Shown here: positions 27,215-39,714 of the stretch, piece by piece
How positions within the stretch are numbered: position 1 is the first letter of the stretch
Layout: each line of letters begins with the position of its first letter
Assembly (NCBI RefSeq): GCF_905475395.1
Contig: NC_058338.1
Coordinates: forward strand, 2,977,001 to 3,041,000
Reading direction: 5' to 3'
DNA: 64,000 nt
Source: Chrysoperla carnea
Taxonomy: Eukaryota > Arthropoda > Insecta > Neuroptera > Chrysopidae
Notes under the pieces: model-generated
Told to the model about the DNA's origin: nothing
What the model saw: the letters and a program-made list of their open reading frames with translations, nothing else
The model's database searches: none
Program-made: the position numbers and the translations under genes

Positions 27215-30200
27215 ATGGGTGCTATTGCATCAGTGCTTCAATGGAATTGTGATGAATGTAGTTTAATAAATCCAACAGAACGTTTACAATGTTTACGATG
27301 TGGACATTTACGAGATAAATCGTTTACATCCAACACAAAACATTTTAATAATGATCAAAATTTTAATAATTTACATTTAAAAAATAGGTAAAATTTTTAA
27401 CAAAAACATTTGTTCTGATTTTCAATTTTATTTTGTGTCTTTGATTTTATTATTATTATAAATGTAAACGAATTTTTAAATGTGAAAAACACATCACAGA
27501 AAAGCCAATTTTATAAGAATTTTTATGAAAATTTTTTATATACAAAAAAAAAACATTTGTCAAGTGGGGGGTTTATGTTAATGGTTCTGTAGTATAGATG
27601 AACAAAGGAACAAAAGAAGTTATGATACAAGGAAAGGTCCCTAATTAAAAAAGTTTACGTCGTAATTTTCGTAAATTGTAAATAATTAACGGCAATTTAT
27701 ACTAATATTATAAATTCGAAAGATCAAAAGTCAGTTTGTTTGTCCTTATATCTTATTCCTTTCGTAACTTGTTATATCTCTATCTCTTTTCATTTAACAT
27801 CAATTAGATAAAGAGAACGATTCATACTTGATTTTTTTGCCTATCTCTAGATTAGGCAGGGTTACCAACTTAGGGGTTTTCCCCCCAAATTTAGGGGTTT
27901 AAAAAGTCTAATGGGGTTTTTTTAGGGGTGTTATATTTTTAGGGGTATTTTTAGGGATTTTTTTTCAACTTCGAATATTCACTTTTTTAAGGTTTTCAGG
28001 TTAAAAAACGAATAATTATATTATTTAAATAATTCAATTTGGTATTTGATTATTGATTAATTATTTATAAACGATTATGTAATTAATGTAATAATACTTA
28101 ATTGTTTATTTTATTAATAACATTTATTTATATTTTTATAATAATGTTTTTTTTTTTTTTTTTTTTTTTTTTAAGGGAATCTCGCAGCAATTGTATTTTA
28201 GGGGATTTTAGGGGTTTTTGGTTGGAGCTTTAGGGGGAAAAAATTTTGAGAGTTGGCAACACTGAGATTAGGAGATTTCCCTTCATTTCCCAGATACATT
28301 GGTTCGGTTAGGAACTCTTCCGCTTACCTACTCTAAGTAAAAGAGCCAGTCAAAAATTGATCTTTCATATAGAAAGAGGCGGCGAATGATTTAGATACGC
28401 CTGAACACTTTCTCTAATGTCAAAGTTAGGAACACTTTTTCTAATCTCAAAGACCTTTCTATGGTTCATCTTACTCTATGTAGAGGAGCAAAAATAGATC
28501 TTTCATGTAGAAAGAGAATGATTTAGATATCTCTATTTCTTTTCATTTATGTTAGTGAGACAAAGAAAACGGTACATACCTACTTTTTTTTTGGCATTTG
28601 TTAGGTTAGCAACACTTTTTCTGGTCTCATAGATCCGTCTATTGCTTACCTACTTTTTGTAGGGGATTCAGTAAAAAATCGGTCTTTCATGTAGAAAGAG
28701 AAAGTGGATGATGCAGATATCTCTATCTCTGTTCTTTAGCAACATCAATTAAAGGGGAGCAAAAGTTGGTCTTTCATGTTAAAAAGAGAAAAGGAATGAT
28801 TTAGATATTTCTATTTCTTTTCATTAACATCAGTCAGACAAAGACAACGATACATACTTAATACTGTTTTTTTTTGTCATTTGTTAGCAACACTTTTTCT
28901 CATCTCCTAGATTCACTCTTTGCAGGGGAGTTAGGGAAAAATTTAACATATGTCTCCTAGATTATCTTTGCACTTTTTTTGAGGCCCGATTTCGGAATCA
29001 AAAATTAAAAAATTTCATTTTCTGCTAAAATATCATGATCGTAGAAGTCTAGACGTAGAGATTTAGCCCTGAAAAACCGCTCTACCGTAATCCCCCGACC
29101 AAGTGGAAAGTTTTTATGAAAGATGCTTTTTTAAGCATTGTTTAGCTTTCTACGATTTGACGCTGCTGAAGTTTTTTTTCCATCCAAGTGGCAGCACGGC
29201 CTAAACTGACCACGTGATCTAATTTTACGTTCAAACTCAGTGTCAAGCGTCATCGTGAAAATACATCTTAAGAGTTCAGCATGCTTAATTCCAAACTCGT
29301 TTTCTATTACACAGTTTTCTTTGCTTTCAAAGACCATGAAATTTAATTAACTTTTCTCTCTGTTGTTCCAGAAGAAATGACTTGACAAAAGAAAATTGTA
29401 AAAATGATATATTAGGACCACAATTGATGAGCGTAACATGTCATCGCCGTCGTGAGAATACTTCAAAACGTATCCATAAATCCGATGAATGTAATAATGA
29501 TTTACTACTGCAACGTAGTAAACAATTTAGTCAAAGCTTACCAAATTTGGTACATCATTGGACATGTAATGATTGTACATTGGTTAATAACAGTGTAACA
29601 CGCGTATGCGCATTATGTAATACGACATTAAATATAGCACATGCAATACATTTAATATGTTTTCAATGTGAAAATCATTGTGGTAAGTATTTTAGCTATA
29701 AAATCATGGCAAAGCGGGAGGCTTTGCCTCCAATATAGTTCCAAAGATGTAGCATCTGTCTTAAGTTAAAAACTGATTCTAGAAAACAAGTGAAATTTAA
29801 AAAACCCCAACAAATTTTTCGGTACTGAACCCTAAAGTCGCACTTGAAACCTATATTAAAACACTCCCCATTAAATTATCTTTCAAACGAAACAACAAAA
29901 ATCAAAATCGGTTTATCCGTTTAGGCGCTACGATGCCACAGACAGACAAACACACAGCGGTCAAACTTAAAACATCCCATTTTTTTTATTCTGTTCAAAA
30001 AATTGGTCATTTTAGTATTCGACCTAGAAAGGAGTGTCTTCCTACTATTAGGTCTGCAGCCAAGCGCAATTCTAGTGAGCCATTTTAGAAAGGCTGAAAT
30101 TTCTATAGGTGTTCGCCAGTACCACGTTCTCACTTGTAAATTTATTTCGGGATCTCAAAGCGGGAGGCTTTGGCACCAATATAGTGCCAAAGATGTAGCG

Positions 30201-33200
30201 TCTGTCTCAAGTTTGAACTGATTCCAGAAAGGGTAAAACCGATTTTAATCGAAAGGTATTCCAAAAAAAATATGGTCGGCGACAGATCTTCTGCAATTTC
30301 GGTTTAGCTAGTGCGCAATGTTTTTTTGGATTGGTTTTCTAAAAAGCCCCATTTTTAATTGAATTTTAGGTGGTGTGATTGGATTACAAAATTCAAAAAA
30401 TATGATACCAATTGATGTTGGTAACAAAGTTGGTAGTACTACTTCAAATTTATTATCAACAAGTGTACCTGTCTCCTCAACGGCAACAAGTTCAAAATCT
30501 GGGGCAACATCACCATTTTTATCATATTTAAAACGTGATAAAAATCATGAAACGAGTTCAGAATTGGCAGCGACAAATGGTAGCGGCAGTGGAAGTACAA
30601 GTCATGTTTTATTAGAGAGTCGTCAAAAATTATTACCACAATGTGATCCACAAATGAAATGTTCATGTAATTGTCGTTATACGAAATTTACAACGTTTGT
30701 ACCCCCATCCAAACATTATTATAGCTCAAGGTAAGTTCAAATCGTTAACTCCTCGTCCATTCTTAGACCATTAAGTACATGAACTGAGCGTCAAACGATT
30801 TAAAGTGTGCCAACATCTGAGGTAATGCCTTGGTTCAAATCTATCATGACGGATTTAGGAAATTCTAGGTTTCATCCCTTCATCCTAATCCACCCCGACT
30901 TTGATTTTCAGATGACACCCCCTTCCTTGTAATACCTCATTCAAATTCTCTTGGTATCATTTTTGAACTTCCCCCTCAATATCTAAATCGACGTGTTTCC
31001 ACTCAAAACAATAATTACATCAGGTCCAGAGTTATTAAGGTATCCACTTTTGAAATGAACACACTGTAGATTTGAATGGTTCACCCTGTATTATACAGAG
31101 TATTAAAATTATTGACTTTGTTGATTGTTTCCTTACAGTTCCACATCATATAATTACATACGTGACTTTGATATTGAATTAACCAGTAAAAATGATGACA
31201 TTATTGGTAATCGATTATTGGCAAACAAGAATTCTAGCAGCGAAAATAAATCACCAAAACGTCATATAACAACAAATTATCAAATTGATAATTTATTTCG
31301 ACCAAAAGTCAGTCGATCCGTATCAAATGATTCGATGTTATGTCATAACACAACACGGCGAATCCCCTACAAAAATACCAATTTAGTAACAAGTTTCTAC
31401 GATCTAACAATGTGTCATCCGCGAACAAATTCACAATATGTGATTGGCGGTGGGGGAAACGGTGATATTGATTCAACCACAACAACCAGTCGATTTAGTA
31501 CTGGTTACACAATTGATCGCCGTCAATATCGAAATAATACGTATATTAAATCATCGTCATCATCCTCAACGAATTCCTCGAAAAATTTATGGACATGTAC
31601 AAATTGTACATTAGAAAATTCAACGGATATTATATTATGTGCAGCATGTGATACACCACGACGACGTGATTTCGATGATCAGGATTCATCACCGATTAAA
31701 AAACAATGTTATTATCGAAGATCATTGTCAGAGTCACCTAGTGCTGGGGCTACGAAATCTTCAGTTATTATGAATCGTCGCAGTTTAGGTAAGTTATTAA
31801 TACGGCATTTATAGTTTTCTCGCAATTTATGTTGGTAACTTTTTTGTTAAACAGGTAGTTCTTCATCGTCATCATCATCGTCAGGAGTGCATGGTAGCAC
31901 ATTTGATAATAATACATCAGAGTGCCTTGATAGTAATCCATTTCATTTGAATGAATTACGAAGTCGTAAACAACATCATACGACTACCATACAGAATACA
32001 CCAGATTTATTGCTACGGACAACGTCTATTTGTGGCGGTGGAGAGGAAAATATTTCGAATGAGACTGATTTAGAGATTATAACACCATCAAAACCAGATG
32101 AAATCGAAAATAATAAAATTAAGTATACGTATATTGGTATGACAGCGCCAACAATTCCTCAGCATGCGACCACTACTACTACAGTTGGTGCGAAAAGTTC
32201 ATCGACTATTTTGGATTTGGGCAGTGATTCGACGACGAAGTTAGATACAACAGTAACTACGAATTCGTAAGTATAGTGTTAAAATATCTTCTAAAAAACT
32301 TCGGGTATGTTGTGTTTTGTCAGATCCCAATAGCTATAAAAAAAATTAATTTGGCTACGCCACTGATAAAAATTAATATGAAAAATAAAGAATTCGTCGA
32401 TATTATTCATTTATTGGCGCAAAATTTTGTTTTATTTTTATTTACAATCGACAATAACATGTTTTTTTATCAGTAATTGTTTGATTTTTTGTTGTGTAAT
32501 GATTGATTGATTGGCACTTGAAGTTTTAAATAAATATTTTAATTTTTTATTGTATTCTTATTTTCGTGATTTACATAAAAATGTTTAATTTACCGCTCAG
32601 TTAAAAAAAAATTAATTACTTTATTTATAATTATTTTAAGCAATTTTTCTTATCAATGAATTTATGGTAATTTTTTTTTTAATTCTGTAAACGTGTTCAT
32701 TTATTTTGTAGATTAGAAAAAAAGCTGAAATAGTGATCATTAAAGAAAGCTTATCTTAAAATTTTATTAATGAGTTAAAAAAAACTCGATTCGAATTTTT
32801 CTATTTGTATTATTCGCGATTCTTTACGAAACCGAAACCGATTTTAATTATTTTTTTTATTGAAAAGGCATTACACCCAGTTTGGTATCATTTAAGGATG
32901 TACGAGCACCAAGGCCAAATTGGACTAAGTCTAAATCAATTCTGAAAATTTTAGGAGGGAAGAGTTTTCTAATTCAATTATCTGCTTATTTTAATATCGG
33001 CCTTAATAAATATTCATCAATTTTGATCGAGCTTGCGGCAGGGTTGTTATTACACTTGGCTCTACAACTATAATATATGAAATAATATTCTAGCAATCCC
33101 AATGAAATTTCTGAGATGAGTAATTTGTTTTTTAGTATAAAAAGTAACAAAAAATCGGAAAATAGTCGTAGTGGACATCGAATGTGGACATGCCGGAAAT

Positions 33201-36200
33201 GTTCATATGCATACAATGCATTGTGGATTGATAAATGTGAAATATGTATGTCAGCCAGAACACCGCCATCATTAATGCAACCGAGTTTAATAACAGTCAC
33301 CAAAGATGGGGCACATTCTCGAGTTTCAAGTGCTTCAAATGCATCGCAACATCAAATCGATAGCATTGTTTCTGTCAATAACAATAATAATACTAATAAG
33401 TAAGTAAAATTTTCTTAATTAAAGCTATGTTTACACTTATTCAATTCTGTCCCGCAAAAAAAGTGGCACACTTAAAATTCATTTCATTTTTCGCCGTGAT
33501 ATATCTATTTGCGGGGCAGAATTAATTTTTGTGGTTTTAACGCCGAGATTACTTCTTTACTTATTTCCAGTAACATGGTACGCTATTTAAGAAGCAAAAA
33601 CTATACAGACGATAATGTTGACCTAAATTCTATACCTAGAGTAATACTCGATGAAGGTCTGGAAGGAGATTTTCAATTTATGACAGGTAAAATATTATGT
33701 TCATTCTTCAGAGGCTTCGTTCTAAAACTAATAAAAAAAAAAAAACTTTCTAATCGATTCTAGGTGAAAATCCTGATCATACAGAACAAGAATGGACATG
33801 TAAAAAATGTACATTACGTAATTCGGGAAAAGTAACAGCATGCGTGGTTTGTGGAGGCTCTAAATTAAGGGCGCTAACGAATTCACGTGATATGACTTTA
33901 CGTAAAGGAGAATTTTGGTAATATTTTAAAATAATACCGAAGGTCCGTTTTACTATTAAAGTCTAAAAACGTTGAGAAATTCAGAGTTATTTAGAGTTTT
34001 TAGGATTTATTCCTTCTTCAAATTTTTTTCCCACCAGGGTATCATTAGACTTAATTGAAAGCGATTTACTGTCGTGTTAAAATCTTAAAACGGGCCTTAA
34101 AAATAAATTCAGACTCAAATTTAAATTAATTTTGTATCCAATACAGGTCATGTCATCAATGTACTTTAAAAAATCCGCTGTCATCGAGTGTTTGTCTAGC
34201 TTGTAAAACAATTAAACAAAATTTAGATCAAAATATTTCTGCAACAAAATCATGTCATCATAGTCCAAATCGTAATTTGGGCGCTTATCCAAAGGTATAA
34301 TCGAAAGTTCAATATTTTTTTTATAATTTTTCAATATATATATTTTTTATAGCGACATAGTACGGGAGCAACTGCATCAGGTGTAATCATTGGAGGCGGC
34401 AATCGTGGTGAACAGAAAAAGTAAATATTTGTTTGAGATTGATTGAATCTCAGAAGATAAATTGTGATAAATAAAATAATATTCATCAAAACCTGTCTCA
34501 AATATCTAGAAAACTGCGTCTAAAATAGGTTAGGTTAGATTTGGAGGGGCTATCCTTGAATGGGACACACTTAGACCAAAGGGTCCGTTGTGATATCGAA
34601 AAATTTTTGGTCCATCTTCGACCACTGCTCCATGAATCATTTTGAGTTGTTTAAGAACAACAGGAGTACCTTGATATCAACTCAATCTAGATTTTCAGAG
34701 AAAACCCAACAACCTAATTTCCTCCCTTTGGCTTAACCAAGTTCTCATCCCATTCGTGTCTGGTTTGTATCTTTACTGAGAACTTGGTCCCGAAGTTAAG
34801 AGAACTAAAGGGCGGTTTTATTGCAATCTCTCTTCTGAAATTCTAATTAATCGATTTTACCCATTTGATATCTTCAAAATGTCGATCAAAAATTTTAGAA
34901 TACATTCATGGCAACAACAAACTTCGTCCATCACAGCTCAAAATGATATTATTACAACGACATCTTCTGGAAGCAGTTCTTTGGAGCCTGCCACTACAAT
35001 TCCATCTTCTGTAATATCACCATCATCTACATCTTCTACGCGTCAACAGAATCATCAAAACTCACAACAGACGCAACAAAAATCCTGGCAATGTTTATTG
35101 TGTACTTTTGAAAATAGTTCGGTGACCGTAGCATGTGAAATGTGTCACAGTTCACGTTGTCTTAGCTCATCAACAGAATTATCAAGTCAATCGATACCAC
35201 GCGCTCCACGCCAAGAAAGTAAATTAATGGAGAAATTACGGCATACCGAAGAGGCTGCAGCGGTTGATCGATGGGAACATATTGTGCAATATTGTAAACA
35301 GGCAAGTAAAAATTTTGTTGCTAAAATTAATTGGAGTAAATTTTTTTTATCCATACTATAACAGAGTATGGATGGCAATTTGGGCCAAAATTAATGCCAT
35401 CGGAAAAGTTAGCGTGCGTTCAAAAATCTTCTGTCGAAAAAATAGTTAAAATTCTATGCAAATCATCTTTTTTTGCCTTCAAACTTTTTTTAAAGTTGCG
35501 AATAGATTGCATGAATGATGGATCCAAGGTTTCGAACCCAAACCTTCAATACCTGACACCTAGTAGGTTTTTACCCGTGCAAATAACATGCAACGAGGTT
35601 TTATCGTCACGTCCTCTATACAGGCTTTACAAGTGGTTTCATCACAGATGAAGGTTGAATTTCAATTGACAGTATCCTGTCAAAAATCTCATCAACCCTG
35701 TCAAATGTGTTCTTGTGTCTGTCGCATACTCTGTGCCTTGCTTTTGAAAAGGGTTTGATGGCAAAAAAAAAAAAAAAGTTGGCATATTTGATTTTGTTTC
35801 TGGTTTAACTTTGGAAAAATTTGATATAATATTTTGGATGATTTCTGAACGTATGTGTGGCAAATGACTTTTTTTTCTGGTGTTGTGCTAAATAAAAATA
35901 TTTGTAGACAAATGAAGCATTTGTGGATGATTCATTCCCGCCAGCACCCAAATCATTATATTATAATCCATCAGAGTCTAGAGACACACATGTGGTACAA
36001 TGGCGTCGACCACAGGATATTGATGTTGAAGGTGAATCGGATTCAATTGTACCATGGGCTGTCTTTCGTACACCAAGACCATCGGATATATCCCAAGGCA
36101 AGAAATCTTCTAGTACTACCTGTGAACGCATGCCTCCAAATTCCTTAAAGTGCTTGTGTGTGGAGTTACGTATCTTTTATTTTATTATTTTTTTTTTTTT

Positions 36201-39200
36201 ATTTAATACATTGCATGAAAACTTTTTATTGCCTTTTTTTCCAAGAAGTTGTTTTTACGAGTATAAAAGAGGCTTTTTGTGAAAGCAAAAAAAAAAAACC
36301 TTTTTTGGAAATTTTGATTATTTTGACAGTTAGAAAATCGTTACAAACATTGTTTTTTTTTTAATGTAATAAATTTTTGTTGCCATTTTTTCCTTGTCTA
36401 TGATTTTTTTTATTTCCTGAACACATTGCATGATAATTACCCTTAATTTTACCCATTTATTGGTGTATTGCAGGGATGGTGAACCAATATATTAGCTCTT
36501 AAGAGCTAAAGATAAAAACAAGTGTTTATTTTTTTTTTACTATTTGACAGGTGTTTTGGGTAACTGTTGGCTATTAAGTGCGCTGGCTGTGCTAGCCGAA
36601 CGTGAAGATTTGGTACGCAGTGTATTGGTAACAAAACAGTTATGTCCTCAAGGGGCATACCAAGTGCGTTTATGTAAAGATGGTCGATGGACAATGGTTT
36701 TGGTTGATGATTTATTTCCCTGTGATAAACGTGGCCATTTAGTGTATTCACAAGTATGTTGTCTAATTCCGTTTAAATTTAACGCACACGACGCTAACGC
36801 AAATGGGTCCTTAGCACCTAGACCAAGAAAATCCTCCATGTCTTATTTGAGAACTAGCTATCATCCGAAGGCCAGACGTCTTCGAGTAAGGGGTGCTATT
36901 TTTAGGCAGATGATGTTATAGGATTCTATCGAGACCAGATCCAAGGTTTCAGACCAAAACAATCTAAACCTGACGTGCTGCAGCATTCTGTAGGTGTAAA
37001 CAACGTATGTGGAGATTTTATCGTCCTACAAGTGGGATCATCAGAGATCCCCATGTTATGAAGATGGTAGTTCAATTGACTGTTTCCTGTCAAGAGTCCC
37101 ACCACTTTCTTCAACTGTGCTGAAGTCTTCAACCATCTCTAATTTAAAGGTTGTTTCGATTTTAATAAAAAAATCTTGCGACTAATGTAATATCCAGGTC
37201 TTGAGTTAGCTGACTTGAGTAACGTTGTGTGCGAAATCTAACAAAATTCTAGTAACAGTCTTCTGATTATTTTGGTGTATTTATATCCAGGCAAAACGGA
37301 AACAATTATGGGTACCTTTAATTGAAAAAGCTGTAGCAAAAATCCATGGATGTTATGAGGCGTTGGTATCTGGTCGTGCAATAGAAGGCTTAGCAACGTT
37401 AACGGGTGCACCTTGTGAAAGTGTTCCATTGCAACCATCAGCGTTACCCGCGCCACCCGAAGATGAAATGGATAAAGATTTAATATGGGCACAATTACTG
37501 TCATCAAGGCAAGCGAAATTTTTAATGGGTGCTTCTTGTGGAGGGGGAAATATGAAAGTGGATGAGGATGAATATCAACGTAAGGGATTGCGTCCACGTC
37601 ATGCGTATTCAGTGCTCGATGTACGTGATACGGGTGGTGTACGTTTATTACGGTTACGGAATCCATGGGGACATTATTGTTGGACTGGTGATTGGTCAGA
37701 TGATTCACCAACATGGACACCACGGCTACGACATTTATTAATGCCACAAGGTGCATCTGATGGAGTTTTTTGGATCTCATTTGATGATGTTTTAAAGTAA
37801 GTACTTATTGACCCTCTCCTCGCTCTGAACATCTTTCTGTCAGCCAACACGATTATAATCAAAAGAAGCACAGGATTGCCAAACGCCCTTAAATGACCTG
37901 ACCCACTCCAGAACAGCCACTCTAACCTAACACAATCATACAAAATCGAAATGATAGTGAGCTAAAAAATGACCTGTAGTTTATTTTGGATTTCAATTTC
38001 AATTGAATTTTCAAAAATTTTCATTTGGTTTGCAGGTATTTTGATTGCATTGATATTTGTAAGGTTCGTTCCGGTTGGAATGAAGTTCGTTTGCAAGGAA
38101 CATTACCACCATTATCGTCCACACCGCATTTATCGTGTGTTCTGTTAACGGTTTTGGAACCCACGGAAGCTGAATTCACATTATTCCAAGAGGGTCAACG
38201 TAATTCAGAGAAATCTCAACGATCACAACTTGATTTATGCGTAGTAGTGTTTCGTTCACGTAGTGCTGCCCAACCAGAAGTGGGGCGTTTAGTTGAACAT
38301 AGTAAAAGACAGGTAATAATCCAGATCCAGATCAATTTCAAAAAGATGGGCCTCTGAATATGTGCTATTTTTTGTTTAGGTTCGAGGATTTGTTGGATGC
38401 CATAAAATGTTAGAACGCGATGTATATTTATTAGTATGTCTGGCATTTAATCATTGGCATACGGGAATGGAGGATCCAGCTAGTTATCCAGAATATGTTC
38501 TAGCTATACATAGTTCAAAAAGACTGTTGGTGGAGCAACTAGGCCCACCAGATTATGTACTCGCTGATGCAATTATTAATTTAACACTAGCTAAAGGACA
38601 ACGACATGAGGGTCGCGAAGGGATGACTGCATTTTATCTAACCAAGGTATGTAGCCTTTTTTTATAAGTCGGGAGACTAGTGTAGTATTTAGCAGTCATT
38701 TCTGGACTGCAGAAAATTTCGAAAACTGTGTCTAACAACGTTAGAAGAAATAGTTGTTAGATAGGGCATTGAGCAATTTTTAGCCGTTAGAATCACTGCC
38801 AATTCTAATGTTTGGTTTTAGACCTACTAGACATGTATGATTTTGGATTACTTTAGGGCTGGGCTGGTCTTGTCGTAATGGTTGAAAATCGTCATGAAAA
38901 TAAATGGATTCATGTCAAATGTGATTGTCAAGAGAGTTATAATGTAGTGTCAACACGTGGTGCGTTACGAACTGTGGACTCGGTTCCACCATTACATAGG
39001 TAATTTTCATTAATCATTTTCCTCGAATAAATCATATTTTGTTGCTCAATAAATTTGTATTATTTTCCAGACAAGTAATAATAGTTTTAACACAATTGGA
39101 AGGTAGCGGTGGATTTTCGATTGCTCATCGATTAACACATCGTTTAGCGAATAGTCAAGGTTTATACGATTGGGGTCCAGTTGGTGTGAGTCATTGTCCG

Positions 39201-39251
39201 AACATCGATAATCAAGTGGAGGGTTTACATTCACCAAGACTAATTACGTGA
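27215..39251 (+). CDS. sol: Calpain-D / small optic lobes protease, complete, 18 exons, 1608 aa
   Basis: Exons: 27215-27387, 29372-29682, 30370-30730, 31139-31788, 31855-32266, 33136-33399, 33571-33686, 33764-33917, 34147-34294, 34353-34420, 34899-35301, 35908-36097, 36551-36753, 37291-37796, 38036-38312, 38380-38646, 38857-38999, 39071-39251. Seven RanBP2-type fingers (W-x-C-x2-C-x10-C-x2-C) start near residues 10, 121, 433, 653, 773, 814 and 949, separated by Ser/Thr/Asn-rich linkers. The calpain core carries Cys1089 (GNCWLL), His1255 (RPRHAYS) and Asn1275 (LRNPWG), so the triad is intact. The C-terminus is the SOL homology domain ([33 protein letters not shown]) and ends PRLIT. Atypical calpains of this CAPN15/SOL class lack calcium-binding EF hands; fly sol is needed for optic-lobe neurons. 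The start at 27215 gives [10 protein letters not shown], like the fly protein. Introns 11 and 12 use GC donors. Confidence 0.95.
27857..28264. mobile_element. hAT-type MITE in sol intron 1
   Basis: The 408-bp element begins CAGGGTTACCAAC and ends GTTGGCAACACTG, with a perfect 8-bp target duplication AGATTAGG at 27849-27856 and 28265-28272. Inside are G-rich AGGGGTTTT/TTAGGGG segments and a 20+ base T run. An 8-bp duplication with CAGxG ends defines hAT elements. No transposase. Confidence 0.9.
28300..28960 (+). repeat. Decayed tandem repeats in sol intron 1
   Basis: Four imperfect repeats share GATCTTTCATGTAGAAAGAG (or close), GATTTAGATATCTCTATTTC and TTAGCAACACTTTTTCT. Related sequence lies at 27770-27850, so the hAT element seems to have entered this array. 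Confidence 0.6.
29705..29790 (+). repeat. Repeat family C, copy 1 (sol intron 2)
   Basis: GCAAAGCGGGAGGCTTTGCC and CCAAAGATGTAGCATCTGTC recur at 30155-30280 and in inverted arrangement at 43105-43370. It looks like one end of an inverted-repeat element. Confidence 0.6.
30155..30280 (+). repeat. Repeat family C, copy 2 (sol intron 2)
   Basis: Same orientation as 29705-29790, with CAAAGCGGGAGGCTTTGG, CCAAAGATGTAGCGTCTGTC and GAACTGATTCCAGAAA. Together the two copies bracket about 370 bp of the intron. Confidence 0.6.
33438..33524. repeat. Short inverted-repeat element in sol intron 6
   Basis: CAATTCTGTCCCGCAAA on the left is mirrored by TTTGCGGGGCAGAATT on the right with one or two mismatches, enclosing about 50 bp. 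A tiny MITE is likely; the target duplication is unclear. Confidence 0.5.
34528..34700 (+). repeat. Repeat family G (SINE-like), sol intron 10
   Basis: It starts AGGTTAGGTTAG and contains CCACTGCTCCATGAATC and GTTTAAGAACAACAGG. It matches 59363-59530 in the polycystin gene and, in reverse, 37820-37945. Short length and no coding region suggest a SINE-like element; I could not confirm promoter boxes. Confidence 0.5.
35302..35907 (+). other. GC-AG intron (sol intron 11)
   Basis: The exon ends CAG and the intron begins GCAAGT, the optimal context for GC donors; it ends TTTGTAG. The join gives [19 protein letters not shown], which reads into the calpain N-terminal block. No GT donor restores this frame nearby. 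The intron also carries repeat I (35510-35730). Confidence 0.75.
35510..35730 (-). repeat. Repeat family I, copy 1 (possible tRNA-derived SINE)
   Basis: This matches 36925-37130: ATCCAAGGTTTC, GAGGTTTTATCGTC, CAAGTGG.TTCATCA, TTCAATTGACAGT.TCCTGTCAA. The block GGTTTCGAACCC is the reverse complement of a tRNA B-box-like sequence, so a tRNA-derived SINE on the - strand is possible. Confidence 0.45.
36098..36550 (+). other. GC-AG intron (sol intron 12)
   Basis: The exon ends CCCAAG and the intron begins GCAAGA; it ends TTTGACAG. The join gives [15 protein letters not shown], the conserved start of the calpain catalytic core, so the junction is well constrained. It directly follows another GC-AG intron. 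Confidence 0.75.
36925..37130 (-). repeat. Repeat family I, copy 2 (sol intron 13)
   Basis: Diverged partner of 35510-35730, with AGATCCAAGGTTTCAGACC, GATTTTATCGTCCTACAAG and TTCAATTGACTGTTTCCTG. Confidence 0.45.
37820..37945 (-). repeat. Repeat family G, reverse copy (sol intron 14)
   Basis: The right end CCAGAACAGCCACTCTAACC is the reverse complement of the family G start as seen at 59368 (GGTTAGAGTGGCTGTCC). The remainder is only weakly alignable by eye. Confidence 0.4.
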
Positions 39252-39675
39252 TTTCAATATCATCTATCGTATTTTTTAATCATCAATTAATTATGCTGTG
39301 ATTTTTATCAATAATTTTTTATTTTTATCTTTCATATTTAATTATTATTATTTTTTTAATTTCTTGAGTGCCATTTTGTTTTCCACACTACTACAACACA
39401 CGACGAGTATTTTTTTATAATACACGAATGATTTTTTATTATTTTTTTTTACTCTACAAAACGAATTCCCCTCGATCACTCCATTTTGTTTAGTAGATAC
39501 ATTCACTGAGAGGCACTATAAGTGGAGAACATTTATCGACCACCATTTTGTAAATAATTAGAATTTTTTTTCTACGGACCCATAGGTCAAGACCCAATTG
39601 ACCTATGTTGCTCATTTACGAACTCTATATGCCTAAAATTTCAAAGTAAGGCCGGATTAACCATGTCAGGGTTCC

Positions 39676-39714
39676 TAATATGGATGCGTTACGTTATGTA
39701 ACGCATCCATATTA
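39676..39714. repeat. Perfect hairpin downstream of sol
   Basis: TAATATGGATGCGTTAC (39676-39692) pairs perfectly with GTAACGCATCCATATTA (39698-39714) around the 5-base loop GTTAT. It lies 425 bp after the sol stop codon. It may be a structured RNA element in a long 3' UTR, or a transposon relic. Confidence 0.8.

Noticed and set aside
37238-37780. 180-codon frame on the - strand, His- and Leu-rich
   Set aside because: It is the antisense shadow of sol exon 14, whose + strand translation is a conserved calpain core.
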